A stretch of DNA of 64,000 nt. Source: CAYWYR01 sp964462685. GTDB lineage: Bacteria; Bacteroidota; Ignavibacteria; Kapaibacteriales; UBA2268. The translations under genes and the position numbers were made by a program. The notes below the pieces were generated by a model. The model worked only from the letters and a program-made list of their open reading frames with translations. It made no database searches and was not told where the DNA came from. The stretch covers positions 62,001 through 126,000 of the forward strand of contig CAYWYR010000009.1 in the NCBI GenBank assembly GCA_964462685.1. The letters run 5' to 3'. Position 1 is the stretch's first letter, and every line of letters begins with the position of its first letter. Shown in pieces: positions 1 to 7,775 of the stretch.

Positions 1-722
1 CGGAAAATTCTTTTGTTGCTTTAGATACAGTTTTCGGCCAGATTGGAGAGATAATAGAACTTGATTTAGATCTGGAAAAGGATATAAAGATCGAGTTTGA
101 CGGCCTTGAATATTATATGGAGAACGTATCGTTCAAAACTGATATCAATTGGAATCCAAGGGCATTGAAATTTTTGGATTTCGAAAGCAACGGAATATTC
201 ACTCCTGAATTTTTTAATGAAAATCCAGGTGAATTGAACTTAGAGTTTAAAAATGAAAGCAGAGTTCTTAAAGGAGATATCGGAAAGATCAGATTCCTTG
301 TTACGGTTCCAGACATGATAGAATCGCCTATTAATATTGAAAACCATTCTTTTGAAAGTGATGATATCATGTTTTACAATCTGCAGGCAACAGAGAACGA
401 ATTACTATTCTCCAGCTCGCAGAGCTGTAATATCACCCTGCTTACTTATACAAATGAGATCAGTTTCTTATCTCAGAACTATCCGAATCCGTGGTCGCAG
501 AAGACGACTATAGACTTTAGCATAAGCGAGACTGACCCTGTGATGATCACTATATATGATATAAGTGGGAATAAGATAAAGGAATTTATCTATAGGGATG
601 GAATGGAACTCGGTAATCACTCAATCGAGCTGGAATCTCAGGAGTTTGAAAGCGGTGTTTATCTTTATGAACTTGAGAACGGTGTGTTCAGGGATACTAA
701 ATTTATGAACGTGGTAAAATAA
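1..722 (+). CDS. Secreted protein with T9SS sorting domain (5' partial)
   Basis: The reading frame is open from base 3 to the stop at 720-722, so the gene begins before the window and the ATG at 117 is internal. The last ~85 residues form a typical type A T9SS C-terminal sorting domain: an SQNYPNPW motif, an IDFSIS strand, ITIYDISGNKI, a GNHSIEL strand and a GVYLYELENG strand ending near VVK. In this family the tail sends the protein through the type IX system to the cell surface. The visible upstream part is beta-rich and has no recognisable catalytic motif, so its function is unknown. It converges with the lipocalin-like gene only 4 bases away, and no terminator is seen between them. Confidence 0.85.
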   Translation, partial: ENSFVALDTVFGQIGEIIELDLDLEKDIKIEFDGLEYYMENVSFKTDINWNPRALKFLDFESNGIFTPEFFNENPGELNLEFKNESRVLKGDIGKIRFLVTVPDMIESPINIENHSFESDDIMFYNLQATENELLFSSSQSCNITLLTYTNEISFLSQNYPNPWSQKTTIDFSISETDPVMITIYDISGNKIKEFIYRDGMELGNHSIELESQEFESGVYLYELENGVFRDTKFMNVVK

Positions 723-726
723 TACG

Positions 727-1161
727 CTATAGTTTTTCCCATAGAAGCACTGGTTCAGATAGTCTGCCTTCGTATTTTATAGGTGTAGCTTTTAGGGTTA
801 GCTTAAGATAGTTATCTGAAAAACTGAAATAACGTTTGACTTTGGTACCTATCCAATTTGGGAAGAGGCTCATTTCTATATCATGGACGATAAGGTTTTT
901 GTCAGGATATATCTGATAATTGCCAAAGTAAGATATGAACTGGGTATAATTATTTTCGAGTTCATTAGCTGTTGGGTATCGGTAATCACTGCTTTTGCAT
1001 TTAATCCTTTGTGGATCGCCAATCTGGGCTGACATTGTACCTTTAGCAGAATAAGTAAGTAGCCCGGTTGCTTTTTTACCGTTGGGGAAATGAACTGGAA
1101 CGCCATCAACCCTGAGAGACATTTCCAACAGCTTCCACTCGCCTATGAATTTTTCTTTCAA
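727..1161 (-). CDS. Lipocalin-like domain protein
   Basis: A 144-residue protein resembling the lipocalin-like family (Pfam Lipocalin_5 type). It opens with the characteristic GEWKLLEM strand and continues with TGLLTYSAKGTMSAQIG, then the Y-rich middle and a C-terminal beta region with LSEPVLLWEK. The start is a TTG at 1161; no ATG lies upstream in frame before the stop of the preceding gene. It has no signal peptide and is probably cytoplasmic. It starts 2 bases after the stop of the outer-membrane protein gene at 1164, so it is likely the last gene of the operon running down from 3934. Members bind small hydrophobic ligands or are uncharacterised; the ligand here cannot be told. Confidence 0.7.
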   Translation of the reverse strand: MKEKFIGEWKLLEMSLRVDGVPVHFPNGKKATGLLTYSAKGTMSAQIGDPQRIKCKSSDYRYPTANELENNYTQFISYFGNYQIYPDKNLIVHDIEMSLFPNWIGTKVKRYFSFSDNYLKLTLKATPIKYEGRLSEPVLLWEKL

Positions 1162-1163
1162 TT

Positions 1164-1952
1164 CTATAGCCTTACTTCTATAATAAGTGTACGGTCGGAT
1201 GTGTTGTAGATCATAGTTTCATACAGTAGGTTTCTCAGCGCAAGGGAGATGGTTATCTGAGAGCTAATAGAAGCGGAGAGTGCAACATTAAGCACACCAT
1301 TATCATATATCTCTGCTATTTCATCATCCCCGTAAAGATATATGTACTCAGCCGAAACGCCGAAATATTTCCAAAGTTCAAAATCTAAACCGAGCCAAGT
1401 GCTTGGCAGTTCGCCATTGAACTTGTTATCTATACTATACCCGCTTGCTGCATGAAGCGAAACACCGCCAAGTTTCCATTCAAAATGCTTTGAAAGTGCA
1501 AGGAAGAAACCTGGTGAAGGCATTTCGTGTCTATCGGCTTGGGAGTCCCAGCGGCCTCTACCTTGGTTATCAAAGCCTATTTTGAGGCCTGGGAGTTTAA
1601 GCGTCTCATCCTTTAGCCTATAGGAAACGTGAAATCCGGGTATCCCCTGCCCTATAATCTGATCAGTACCGAGGAAGTTATTAAATACGGTCATCACTCC
1701 TAAATCAAGATCATCTATTGGAGAGTAGTAAACTTCGGTAAGAAGAGACCCATCACCGAAGAAAAAGCCCCTATACGCGATTCCGTCGGTATCCAGTGTA
1801 CCGGCTATTGGGTTATCAATGAGTTTGATAGGCTGATCATTATAGAAACTACCTGCAGTACCGCTGAAGGCATTACGAACAATCATAAATGATATAACAA
1901 ACAGTAAAAGCTTTACTTTAGAGATTTTACTTGGCTTTAGATTCTTCTTCAT
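1164..1952 (-). CDS. Small outer-membrane beta-barrel protein
   Basis: The mature part is made of alternating hydrophobic/polar strands with glycine and aromatic residues and ends in a strand finishing LIIEVRL, as expected of an outer-membrane beta-barrel. Segments such as FHVSYRL, LKIGFDNQGRG and VSAEYIYLYG look like YjbH or porin-type strands. The signal peptide is clear (KVKLLLFVISFMIV, then a likely cut after NAFS). The start is uncertain: I use the ATG at 1952, which gives a normal signal-peptide N-region and 262 residues. The frame is open through an array of ATG/TTG codons every 12 bases up to 2048, which would add an (MKPE)n leader. Those upstream starts lie inside the 3' end of rarA, so translation is probably coupled to it. 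Confidence 0.6.
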   Translation of the reverse strand: MKKNLKPSKISKVKLLLFVISFMIVRNAFSGTAGSFYNDQPIKLIDNPIAGTLDTDGIAYRGFFFGDGSLLTEVYYSPIDDLDLGVMTVFNNFLGTDQIIGQGIPGFHVSYRLKDETLKLPGLKIGFDNQGRGRWDSQADRHEMPSPGFFLALSKHFEWKLGGVSLHAASGYSIDNKFNGELPSTWLGLDFELWKYFGVSAEYIYLYGDDEIAEIYDNGVLNVALSASISSQITISLALRNLLYETMIYNTSDRTLIIEVRL

Positions 1953-2048
1953 TTCTGGCTTCATATCATTCTTCATTTCTGGCTTCAATTCCGTCTTCAT
2001 TTCCGGCTTCAATTCCGGCTTCATTTCCGGCTTCATTTCCGGCTTCAT
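1941..2048 (-). repeat. 12-bp tandem repeat across the rarA / outer-membrane gene junction
   Basis: On the minus strand, nine 12-base units of consensus ATGAAGCCGGAA run in tandem, with drift to TTG or GAC/AAT in some units; a tenth, weaker unit (CTAAAGCCAAGT) follows down to 1929. As 12 is a multiple of three, each frame gives a period-4 peptide: (E-A-G-N)n as the C-terminal tail of RarA and (M-K-P-E)n as a possible leader of the next protein. The third frame would hit TGA in every unit. Copy-number change would therefore lengthen or shorten both products without a frameshift. Confidence 0.85.
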
Positions 2049-3339
2049 ATCTGGCCCCCCATCTTTTTGTCATTAAGTCTTTTATTTTCTGCTCTAATTC
2101 ATTGCTTTGCGGTATATAGTATCTATCGGATATAGCGTTATCAGGCAGGTACTGTTCATCTACGAAATTGTTGTCGTAGTCGTGGGGGTATTTGTATCCT
2201 TTACCATAGCCAGAATCTTTCATAATCTCAGTAACACCGTTTCGCAGGTGGTACGGAACCTCAGGATCGGTATTATTATGGACTGATTTCTTACCGCTTC
2301 CTAGCGCAACCTTTATACTGTTGGATTTAGGTGCTGTGGATAGATGAACCACAGCTTGCATCAATGGGTAAAGGCCTTCTGGCAAGCCCATTTTCTCAAA
2401 AGCCTCGAATGCGGCATTGGCTATAACAAGAGATTGTGGATCTGCCATTCCAATATCCTCGGATGCGAATATCAGTAGTCTTCTACCGATAAACTTGGGG
2501 TCTTCCCCACCGCTTATCATATTAAGCATCCAGAAGATCGCAGCGTCAGGATCGCTCCCCCTCATAGATTTGATGAAAGCCGAGATATTATCATAGTGGT
2601 AATCATCAGACTTATCGTAGTTTCTAGCTCTGCCGGCGATTGCTTTATCGATTATTTCGGGTGTGAGCTGTAACGTATCACTACCCTTTTTGAATGCCAT
2701 CCTAAGGGCTAACTCGAGTATATTAAGGGCTATGCGGCAGTCCCCGGCGGCGGCTGTGGCAATTCTTTCTGGCTGATGGAGCTCTATATCAAAGCGGCTG
2801 ATTAGCTCATCTTCATTAATTGTTCTTGAAATAAGCTCTACTATATCCTTGGTAGGAACGGAATTTAATTTAAGTACAGTCGCACGGCTTAAGAGAGCTC
2901 TATTTACTTCAAAGCTTGGATTTTCAGTTGTTGCACCTATAAAGGATATCGTTCCTTTTTCGACCGCACCTAGCAGAGCGTCCTGCTGGGATTTATTGAA
3001 CCTGTGTATCTCATCGATGAAAAGAAGCGTGCCTTTGTTGGCGAGAAGGGAGTTTTCAGCTTCGGCTAAAGCTTTTCTCAAATCCTTAACACCTGATGAA
3101 ATAGCTGTGAGATCAATAAAATTGTAGCCGGTCTCGATTGAGATAATTCTGGCCAGTGTGGTTTTGCCGCATCCAGGCGGGCCCCAGAGAATTATAGAGG
3201 GAAGCGACCCTCCAATTTCCTGTGAATCAATAAATGATCTGAGTAGCGAACCTTCTTTTGTCAGCTCGGTATGCCCTACGACTTGCTCGAGCCTTTTAGG
3301 GCGCATTCTTTCAGCTAATGGAGGATGTGTTTTTTTCAA
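1966..3339 (-). CDS. rarA: Replication-associated recombination protein A (AAA+ ATPase)
   Basis: This is a RarA/MgsA (WRNIP1 family) clamp-loader-like AAA+ ATPase that acts at stalled replication forks. Walker A GPPGCGKT lies at residues 53-60, Walker B LLFIDEIHRF at about 105-113, sensor 1 FIGATTEN at 133-140, and SRA, the arginine-finger region, just after 150. The C-terminal tetramerisation domain follows, with the family's GGEDPKFIGRRLLIFASEDIG and a typical end near RWG. The last 27 residues (431-457) are a low-complexity (EAGN)n tail from a tandem repeat, which is not usual for the family. It overlaps the upstream oxidoreductase gene by 29 bases, with an ATG start at 3339 followed at once by the PLAERMRP motif typical of the family's N-terminus. 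Confidence 0.95.
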   Translation of the reverse strand: MKKTHPPLAERMRPKRLEQVVGHTELTKEGSLLRSFIDSQEIGGSLPSIILWGPPGCGKTTLARIISIETGYNFIDLTAISSGVKDLRKALAEAENSLLANKGTLLFIDEIHRFNKSQQDALLGAVEKGTISFIGATTENPSFEVNRALLSRATVLKLNSVPTKDIVELISRTINEDELISRFDIELHQPERIATAAAGDCRIALNILELALRMAFKKGSDTLQLTPEIIDKAIAGRARNYDKSDDYHYDNISAFIKSMRGSDPDAAIFWMLNMISGGEDPKFIGRRLLIFASEDIGMADPQSLVIANAAFEAFEKMGLPEGLYPLMQAVVHLSTAPKSNSIKVALGSGKKSVHNNTDPEVPYHLRNGVTEIMKDSGYGKGYKYPHDYDNNFVDEQYLPDNAISDRYYIPQSNELEQKIKDLMTKRWGARYEAGNEAGNEAGIEAGNEDGIEARNEE

Positions 3340-3934
3340 ATTCTTTTGGGTCTGGAATGGCTTGAATGAGGTCTCGTTCTATCTCATCGAATAGTTTAGA
3401 TCTGGCATCAGTATCATAGGAGGAATCTTCATAATAAAGATGTTCAATCACCTCTATTCCGCAAAAATCAAATATACCAATATCAGAGACTACATTCATG
3501 GCTTTGAACATTCCAGAGTTGTGATAGTCTTCCGTTGGTTGACCGTGAGTATTGATTATGATAGCTTTTTTATTTGTAAGCAGACCTATTGGAACGCCAT
3601 CAGTTACTTTATAAGCAAAATTATAAGCAAAGACTCTATCTATCCAGCCTTTTAATATCGCTGGCATACCAGCCCACCACACCGGGTATCCCAGTATAAT
3701 GATATCTGACTCTAATATCAAGTCCTGTTCATCTTTAATCTCAGAATTGATTCTGTTTTTTCTGAATCCGATCATATCACTGCTTGATAATATCGGATCG
3801 AAACCCAACTCATAAAGATTAGTAGAAGTTACCCTATACCCTTTATTACGGGCAATATCCTCCATTAGACTATTGATGGAGCTGGTAGAAGAGGTTTTAT
3901 TCGGATGTGCGAAAACGGAATAAATGTTGGGCAT
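3311..3934 (-). CDS. NAD(P)H-dependent FMN oxidoreductase, flavodoxin-2 fold
   Basis: A 207-residue member of the NQO/MdaB-type flavodoxin-like family, which reduces quinones or similar acceptors with NAD(P)H and FMN. The N-terminal strand and phosphate-binding loop (IYSVFAHPNKTSSTSSINSL), the DIIILGYPVWWAGMP motif at 77-91, the KGWIDRVFAYNFAY helix and NTHGQPTEDY are diagnostic. No signal peptide or membrane segment is present, so it is cytoplasmic. It is the first gene of a minus-strand run (oxidoreductase, rarA, outer-membrane protein, lipocalin) and overlaps rarA by 29 bases. The 170 bases upstream, shared with the divergent gene at 4112, should hold the promoter. Its substrate cannot be read from the sequence. 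Confidence 0.85.
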   Translation of the reverse strand: MPNIYSVFAHPNKTSSTSSINSLMEDIARNKGYRVTSTNLYELGFDPILSSSDMIGFRKNRINSEIKDEQDLILESDIIILGYPVWWAGMPAILKGWIDRVFAYNFAYKVTDGVPIGLLTNKKAIIINTHGQPTEDYHNSGMFKAMNVVSDIGIFDFCGIEVIEHLYYEDSSYDTDARSKLFDEIERDLIQAIPDPKEFEKNTSSIS

Positions 3935-4111
3935 TTGCTATGCTATTGAAACTATTTTCTTGTTAGATGTGTCTATAATAGTACGGACGGACATATATGC
4001 CTTATAGCTTTATTGAGTTAATGGTAGGATTAAATCCGTAATTCATTGAAATTTATCTGATACTTCACACTTTCTTAATAAAAAGAATTTCATTTTTTCC
4101 TATATTTGGAT

Positions 4112-4543
4112 ATGCGAACAATAACAATAGCAATACTTGTGTTAGTACAGACAGCTTATCTGTTTGGTGCAACACTTACCTTACAACGGTTCTCTGCCTT
4201 TGCAACTGGCAGTGAAGTAAGGGTGGAGTTTACTTCGCAGAATGAAACCGGAATCCGCACCTACCATATTGAACGTGCTAAAGAAGGCACAAGCAATTTT
4301 GTAAAGGTGAAAGAAGAATCACCAAAAGGTAATTTCCAGACTTACACATTCTTAGATGAAGGGCCTTTCTTTAAGCCATCTGACAAATATTCGGATTCTA
4401 AGAACTCAGAAGATACATATACGTACCGAATAAAAGCTGTATATGTTGACGGTTCCACTTCTTTTAGCGATGTAGCTAATGTATCCCATCAAACAAGTTC
4501 CGTAAACAAGACTTGGGGAATGATCAAAGAGATGTTCCGTTAA
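4112..4543 (+). CDS. Exported protein with a fibronectin-III-like fold
   Basis: I take the ATG at 4112, not the in-frame TTG at 4106, because it gives a compact signal peptide (MRTITIAILVLVQTAYLFG). The 143-residue product then reads as one fibronectin type III-like beta sandwich: LQRFSAFATGSEVRVEFTSQ, a TYHIERAKEG strand, YTFLDEGP, a YTYRIKAVYVDGS strand and SDVANVSH. The order resembles FnIII modules found next to T9SS tails, but no sorting domain is present. A short basic C-terminal tail follows. The gene is 33 bases upstream of the metalloprotease gene and probably co-transcribed. No enzymatic motif is visible; a binding or adaptor role in the periplasm is only a guess. Confidence 0.7.
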   Translation: MRTITIAILVLVQTAYLFGATLTLQRFSAFATGSEVRVEFTSQNETGIRTYHIERAKEGTSNFVKVKEESPKGNFQTYTFLDEGPFFKPSDKYSDSKNSEDTYTYRIKAVYVDGSTSFSDVANVSHQTSSVNKTWGMIKEMFR

Positions 4544-4576
4544 TAAAACGGATACTTTGATTAATACCACACCTAG

Positions 4577-6289
4577 ATGTTATCAAAACTGTTCCGAACT
4601 TCTTTATCAATGCCGATTATTTATCTGCTGTTTTTTTCTGCTTTCCTTACCCTGAATGCTGAAGAGGGCTGTATTGTTTATGATCATGATCATAAACACG
4701 GTATCAGCAAAAACTCCCCAGATGATTTAGCTAATAATCTATATACTGATTCCACTCTATCGGATAGCGGGCTGTTTATTGTTTATTGGAACAGTGACAT
4801 AGTGACCAGAGTGAATGCACAAGACAATAGTATAGACACAATAAATTTTGTGCCACCACTGGATGATTTTGATCTAAACGGCACTCCTGACTTCATTGAT
4901 TCGGTAGGCTATTATTTAGATTACGCTTATACCAAACAGTGTGAAGAGCTTGGCTTTGCCTCCCCAATGATTATCCCCGATCCCGATTCAGGGATTTTAG
5001 ATACAGTTCCTTACATGGTATTTATTAAAGATATCGGTAGTACATACGGCTTTGTAACAGAAAGAAACGACCTGCCCGAAGGATCTTTTATGACTATTGA
5101 TAATGACTTTAAGGGCAGTGGTATGAAATCCAAAGGGTTTGACGGAATAAAAGTAGCTACTATGCACGAGTTCCATCATTCAGTTCAGTTAGTCAATTAT
5201 TTACCTGAAGAAAATCTTTACCCTCATCAATCCATCAAATACAGTGAATTATCAGCTACTTATCTCGAGCAGAGATTTTTTCCTGAATTGCGAGATTACT
5301 TCCAGTATCTGTTAGGTGATAATTATAGCTCAACAAGTTATCTTAATCTATGGGATAGCTTTATCAGTTTTGAGCCGAGAACAGTAGATGATCGGTATGG
5401 CTATGCTAATTTCTTCACTATGCTTTATAAAGTTTATGGTGACGAATTTTTCATAAAATACTACGAAAAACTTTCTCTTCCTGACCTTGGGATATCATCT
5501 AAAACCGGTGACTTAAAAGCTTTGGATATCGTTATGAGAGAGTTGGGATCCGATATAGAGAGGGAAGTTGAACGATATTGGCAATGGGTTTATAGGGCTA
5601 CAACTGGTGCCGCTGACGGAGAAACATTCGACGAGGCTGAATATTACCCTAAGATGGGTTGGGCTTTGGAAGATGTTATCACAACAACTGGCCAGTACCA
5701 AACAGTTTATGAAGTTTTTCCTTTCGGCATTAAGTTTACCCGATTTATTGTAGAAGGTAGTACCGATGAGACAAATGATACTCTAGATATTGTGCATTGG
5801 AATATTGATACTATCAAAACATATACCGCTGGTTATGATAACCCTATGACTTATAGGTTGTCAATCAGCGAGAATCGGGAATTTGATGAATCTGCTCCAG
5901 TGCTTAATGATAAGTATTATGTGAATTTTTCAGAATTGACCCAATATGACCGGTATGCTATATTAGAAAAAAAAGGAAGCTCAACCTTTATCAGCGAAGA
6001 TGCTTTCCCGATGCCTTTTGATCCGCGTATTCATAATAATCTGTATCTGCCTGTAGGAGAGAAAACGGCACTTTTCAGTAGTGTTGATGTTGAGATAATG
6101 GATATTTCCCAGAATATAGTGTATAGAGGAGAAGGTGATGTAGAAGCTGTATCATTCAACGAAAACAATTCTCATAAGGCAGTTCAACTATTCAGCAGCG
6201 ACTTGAGCGACCTAAACGTGGGAGTTTATATATACAGGGTTATTCTTGCCGATGGCAGTAGTATTATTGGTAAGATCGCAGTAATATAG
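4577..6289 (+). CDS. Secreted zinc metalloprotease-like protein (MXAN_6640-like) with T9SS-type tail
   Basis: This 570-residue protein has a signal peptide (IIYLLFFSAFLTLNA). The DLNGTPDFIDSVGYYLD segment at about 99-115 resembles calcium-binding loops. A zincin motif, HEFHH, lies at 197-201 (HExxH form), followed by SELSATYLEQRF, whose glutamate could be the third zinc ligand. This arrangement resembles the MXAN_6640 family of putative metalloproteases. The last ~90 residues look like a sorting-domain variant (VDVEIMDISQNIVYRGEG, then LNVGVYIYRVILADGSSI), pointing to T9SS export. The substrate is unknown. It follows the FnIII-like gene by 33 bases, and the ABC ATPase frame begins about 12 bases after its stop, suggesting one transcript. 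Confidence 0.75.
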   Translation: MLSKLFRTSLSMPIIYLLFFSAFLTLNAEEGCIVYDHDHKHGISKNSPDDLANNLYTDSTLSDSGLFIVYWNSDIVTRVNAQDNSIDTINFVPPLDDFDLNGTPDFIDSVGYYLDYAYTKQCEELGFASPMIIPDPDSGILDTVPYMVFIKDIGSTYGFVTERNDLPEGSFMTIDNDFKGSGMKSKGFDGIKVATMHEFHHSVQLVNYLPEENLYPHQSIKYSELSATYLEQRFFPELRDYFQYLLGDNYSSTSYLNLWDSFISFEPRTVDDRYGYANFFTMLYKVYGDEFFIKYYEKLSLPDLGISSKTGDLKALDIVMRELGSDIEREVERYWQWVYRATTGAADGETFDEAEYYPKMGWALEDVITTTGQYQTVYEVFPFGIKFTRFIVEGSTDETNDTLDIVHWNIDTIKTYTAGYDNPMTYRLSISENREFDESAPVLNDKYYVNFSELTQYDRYAILEKKGSSTFISEDAFPMPFDPRIHNNLYLPVGEKTALFSSVDVEIMDISQNIVYRGEGDVEAVSFNENNSHKAVQLFSSDLSDLNVGVYIYRVILADGSSIIGKIAVI

Positions 6290-6300
6290 GTTTCAAAAGC

Positions 6301-6873
6301 ATTATTACAGTTAAAGATATATCGCACAAGTTTGGTAGGCAACCTATTATAAGGGATATCAGCTTTGATATTGCCAAGGGTGAATCAATAGCTATTACTG
6401 GTGCGAATGGTTCTGGGAAATCCACGCTAATCAAGATTCTAGCTGGACTTATCAAAGCTACCAAAGGCGAGCTCGACTATCCTAACGGTATCCTTATCTC
6501 ACTTATAGCCCCCTATCTGAACCTATATGACGAGCTATCTTTAACAGATCACCATAAGCTCATCTGCAAAAGTAATTTTAATGATGCAGAAGCTGAATAC
6601 TGGGGGTTATACAAAGCTAAAGACAGAGCTTTCGGTGATTATTCAAGCGGGATGAAACAGAGGGCAAAATATTATCTGGCTTTCGCTGAGTTTGACCAGA
6701 GCAGCCAGAAACCAAATCTAACCCTGTTCGATGAGCCGCATGCTAATCTTGATACAGTCGGCATATCAAAAGTACAGAATAGAATGAAAGAAATCAGTAA
6801 GCATTGCTATACTATCATAGCGAGTAATGATCCCGAAGAGTACAGTTCGGTCGATAAGATCATAAAAGTATAA
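6301..6873 (+). CDS. ABC transporter ATP-binding protein with no canonical start codon
   Basis: The frame is open from the stop at 6271-6273 to 6873 and codes a complete ABC ATPase of about 190 residues. From 6301 it reads IITVKDISHKFG, Walker A GANGSGKST (34-42), IAPYLNLYDELS in the Q-loop region, signature YSSGMKQR (114-121) and Walker B LTLFDEP (140-146). No ATG, GTG or TTG precedes the domain: the only candidates are ATA at 6286 and ATT at 6301 or 6304. The ATG at 6652 would remove Walker A. The switch histidine position reads ASNDPEE (Asn176). The size and the PYLNLYDE block recall CcmA-type exporters, but no permease is adjacent. It is followed directly by a strong terminator. Confidence 0.85.
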   Translation: MITVKDISHKFGRQPIIRDISFDIAKGESIAITGANGSGKSTLIKILAGLIKATKGELDYPNGILISLIAPYLNLYDELSLTDHHKLICKSNFNDAEAEYWGLYKAKDRAFGDYSSGMKQRAKYYLAFAEFDQSSQKPNLTLFDEPHANLDTVGISKVQNRMKEISKHCYTIIASNDPEEYSSVDKIIKV

Positions 6874-6882
6874 AGAAGACAT

Positions 6883-6922
6883 AAAAAAAGCTCAGATCAA
6901 TTTAATGATCGGAGCTTTTTTT
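6883..6922. terminator. Bidirectional intrinsic terminator
   Basis: A perfect outer stem AAAAAAAGCTC/GAGCTTTTTTT and an inner stem GATCA/TGATC, separated by one A-G mismatch, close a 6-base loop. It lies between the converging ABC ATPase and DUF1573 genes, and the A and T tracts let it work on both strands. Confidence 0.9.
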
Positions 6923-6941
6923 AATTATATAGCCAGTTATA

Positions 6942-7649
6942 TCAGTTTCGAATAAAAACAGCTGATTCTTTTACGGTGCCATAACCCTGAATAGTGAGCT
7001 TGGGATCGTCAGGGTGGGTAGTTTTCATAGTAAGCCTAACTGATGTATAGCCAGCTTTTTCTGGAGTCAACCAAGCTGAAACGTCCACTTTTTCACCTGG
7101 TTTGAGTGTAACTGGTTTTGTGAGATTGGTTTTTAGAGTTTCTGGAGTAGTTTCAAACTCTGATAAAGTAACAGATTTTTTACTGTTGTTTGTAATTGAT
7201 ACAGTGCTTTCTGCTTTTTTACCCACTTCCATCTGAGAGAAATTGAAATACTTGCTTGGGCCCACGGTAAGATCTTTAACTACAGTAGCTTTTAGTCTGT
7301 ATATCAGATTGGGGTTTGAAGGATCGTTGGAAGCGATTCTGATAGTTTTAGTCTTAGGGCCTGGTGACATACCTGCTTTGAATGTCACATCGATGCTCGC
7401 TGTTGAATCAGGCATGATTATGTCTTTATCAATAGGGGCAGTAGTACAGCCGCATGATGGCTTGACATTTGTGATATTCAGAGGCTGATCGCCAACGTTT
7501 TTTACGACAACTGTATGCTTTAATCCATCGCTTGATGGTTTTACATTTCCCCAGTTTTGGGTGTTGCCACCTACTATCTCAATCTTAGGTGCTGCGAAAA
7601 CAGAAACTACCGCAAAGATCAAAGAGCTAATTAGTATGGTTGATTTCAT
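6942..7649 (-). CDS. Exported DUF1573 protein
   Basis: A 235-residue protein with a clear signal peptide (MKSTILISSLIFAVVSVFAA). The first domain matches DUF1573: WGNVKPSSDGLKHTVVVKNVG, then LNITNVKPSCGCTTAPIDK, with the SCGC motif of the family, and a DVTFKAG strand. A second immunoglobulin-like domain of the same ASPM/SPD-2/Hydin type follows (KKSVTLSEFETTPE to YTSVRLTMKTTHPDDP). Such proteins are common in the FCB group; they are probably periplasmic or surface structural proteins, and no enzymatic role is known. It is monocistronic, ended by the terminator at 6883-6922, and is divergent from a giant protein with the same fold class; the shared 126-bp intergenic region carries an inverted repeat. 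Confidence 0.88.
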   Translation of the reverse strand: MKSTILISSLIFAVVSVFAAPKIEIVGGNTQNWGNVKPSSDGLKHTVVVKNVGDQPLNITNVKPSCGCTTAPIDKDIIMPDSTASIDVTFKAGMSPGPKTKTIRIASNDPSNPNLIYRLKATVVKDLTVGPSKYFNFSQMEVGKKAESTVSITNNSKKSVTLSEFETTPETLKTNLTKPVTLKPGEKVDVSAWLTPEKAGYTSVRLTMKTTHPDDPKLTIQGYGTVKESAVFIRN

Positions 7650-7696
7650 AATACAGGATAAAATTTAATGTTGAACATTCATATCTTTATACTTTT

Positions 7697-7728
7697 TGGT
7701 AACGTAATCTTTTTAGATATTGTTACCA
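7697..7728. promoter_or_regulatory. Inverted repeat in divergent promoter region (possible operator)
   Basis: TGGTAAC and GTTACCA form perfect 7-base arms around an 18-base centre that is itself partly symmetric (AATCT / AGATAT around TTTT). It lies 48 bases upstream of both the DUF1573 gene and the TTG start at 7776. It is not followed by a T tract on either side, so a binding site is more likely than a terminator; no regulator can be named. Confidence 0.4.
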
Positions 7729-7775
7729 ATAGCTCTTCAAAATAATAAACACAATTACATCTGCATATCTTAATA

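Noticed and set aside
1929..2048. Possible CRISPR array or minisatellite with spacers
   Set aside because: Units are only 12 bases, contiguous and in frame in two genes; there are no spacers and no cas genes.
4101..4111. TATATTTG as a leaderless -7 promoter box of the gene at 4112
   Set aside because: There is no TTTG at the right distance, and the box would place the transcript start on the ATG; chance in AT-rich DNA is likely.
3935..4111. Search for tRNA or small RNA in the longest intergenic spaces (3935-4111, 21168-21338)
   Set aside because: No cloverleaf, T-loop sequence or terminator-bounded unit was found; they are probably promoter regions.
6652..6873. Short 73-residue ORF as a truncated ABC ATPase (pseudogene)
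   Set aside because: The same frame is intact back to 6274 with all upstream motifs, so the gene is complete and only its start codon is unusual.
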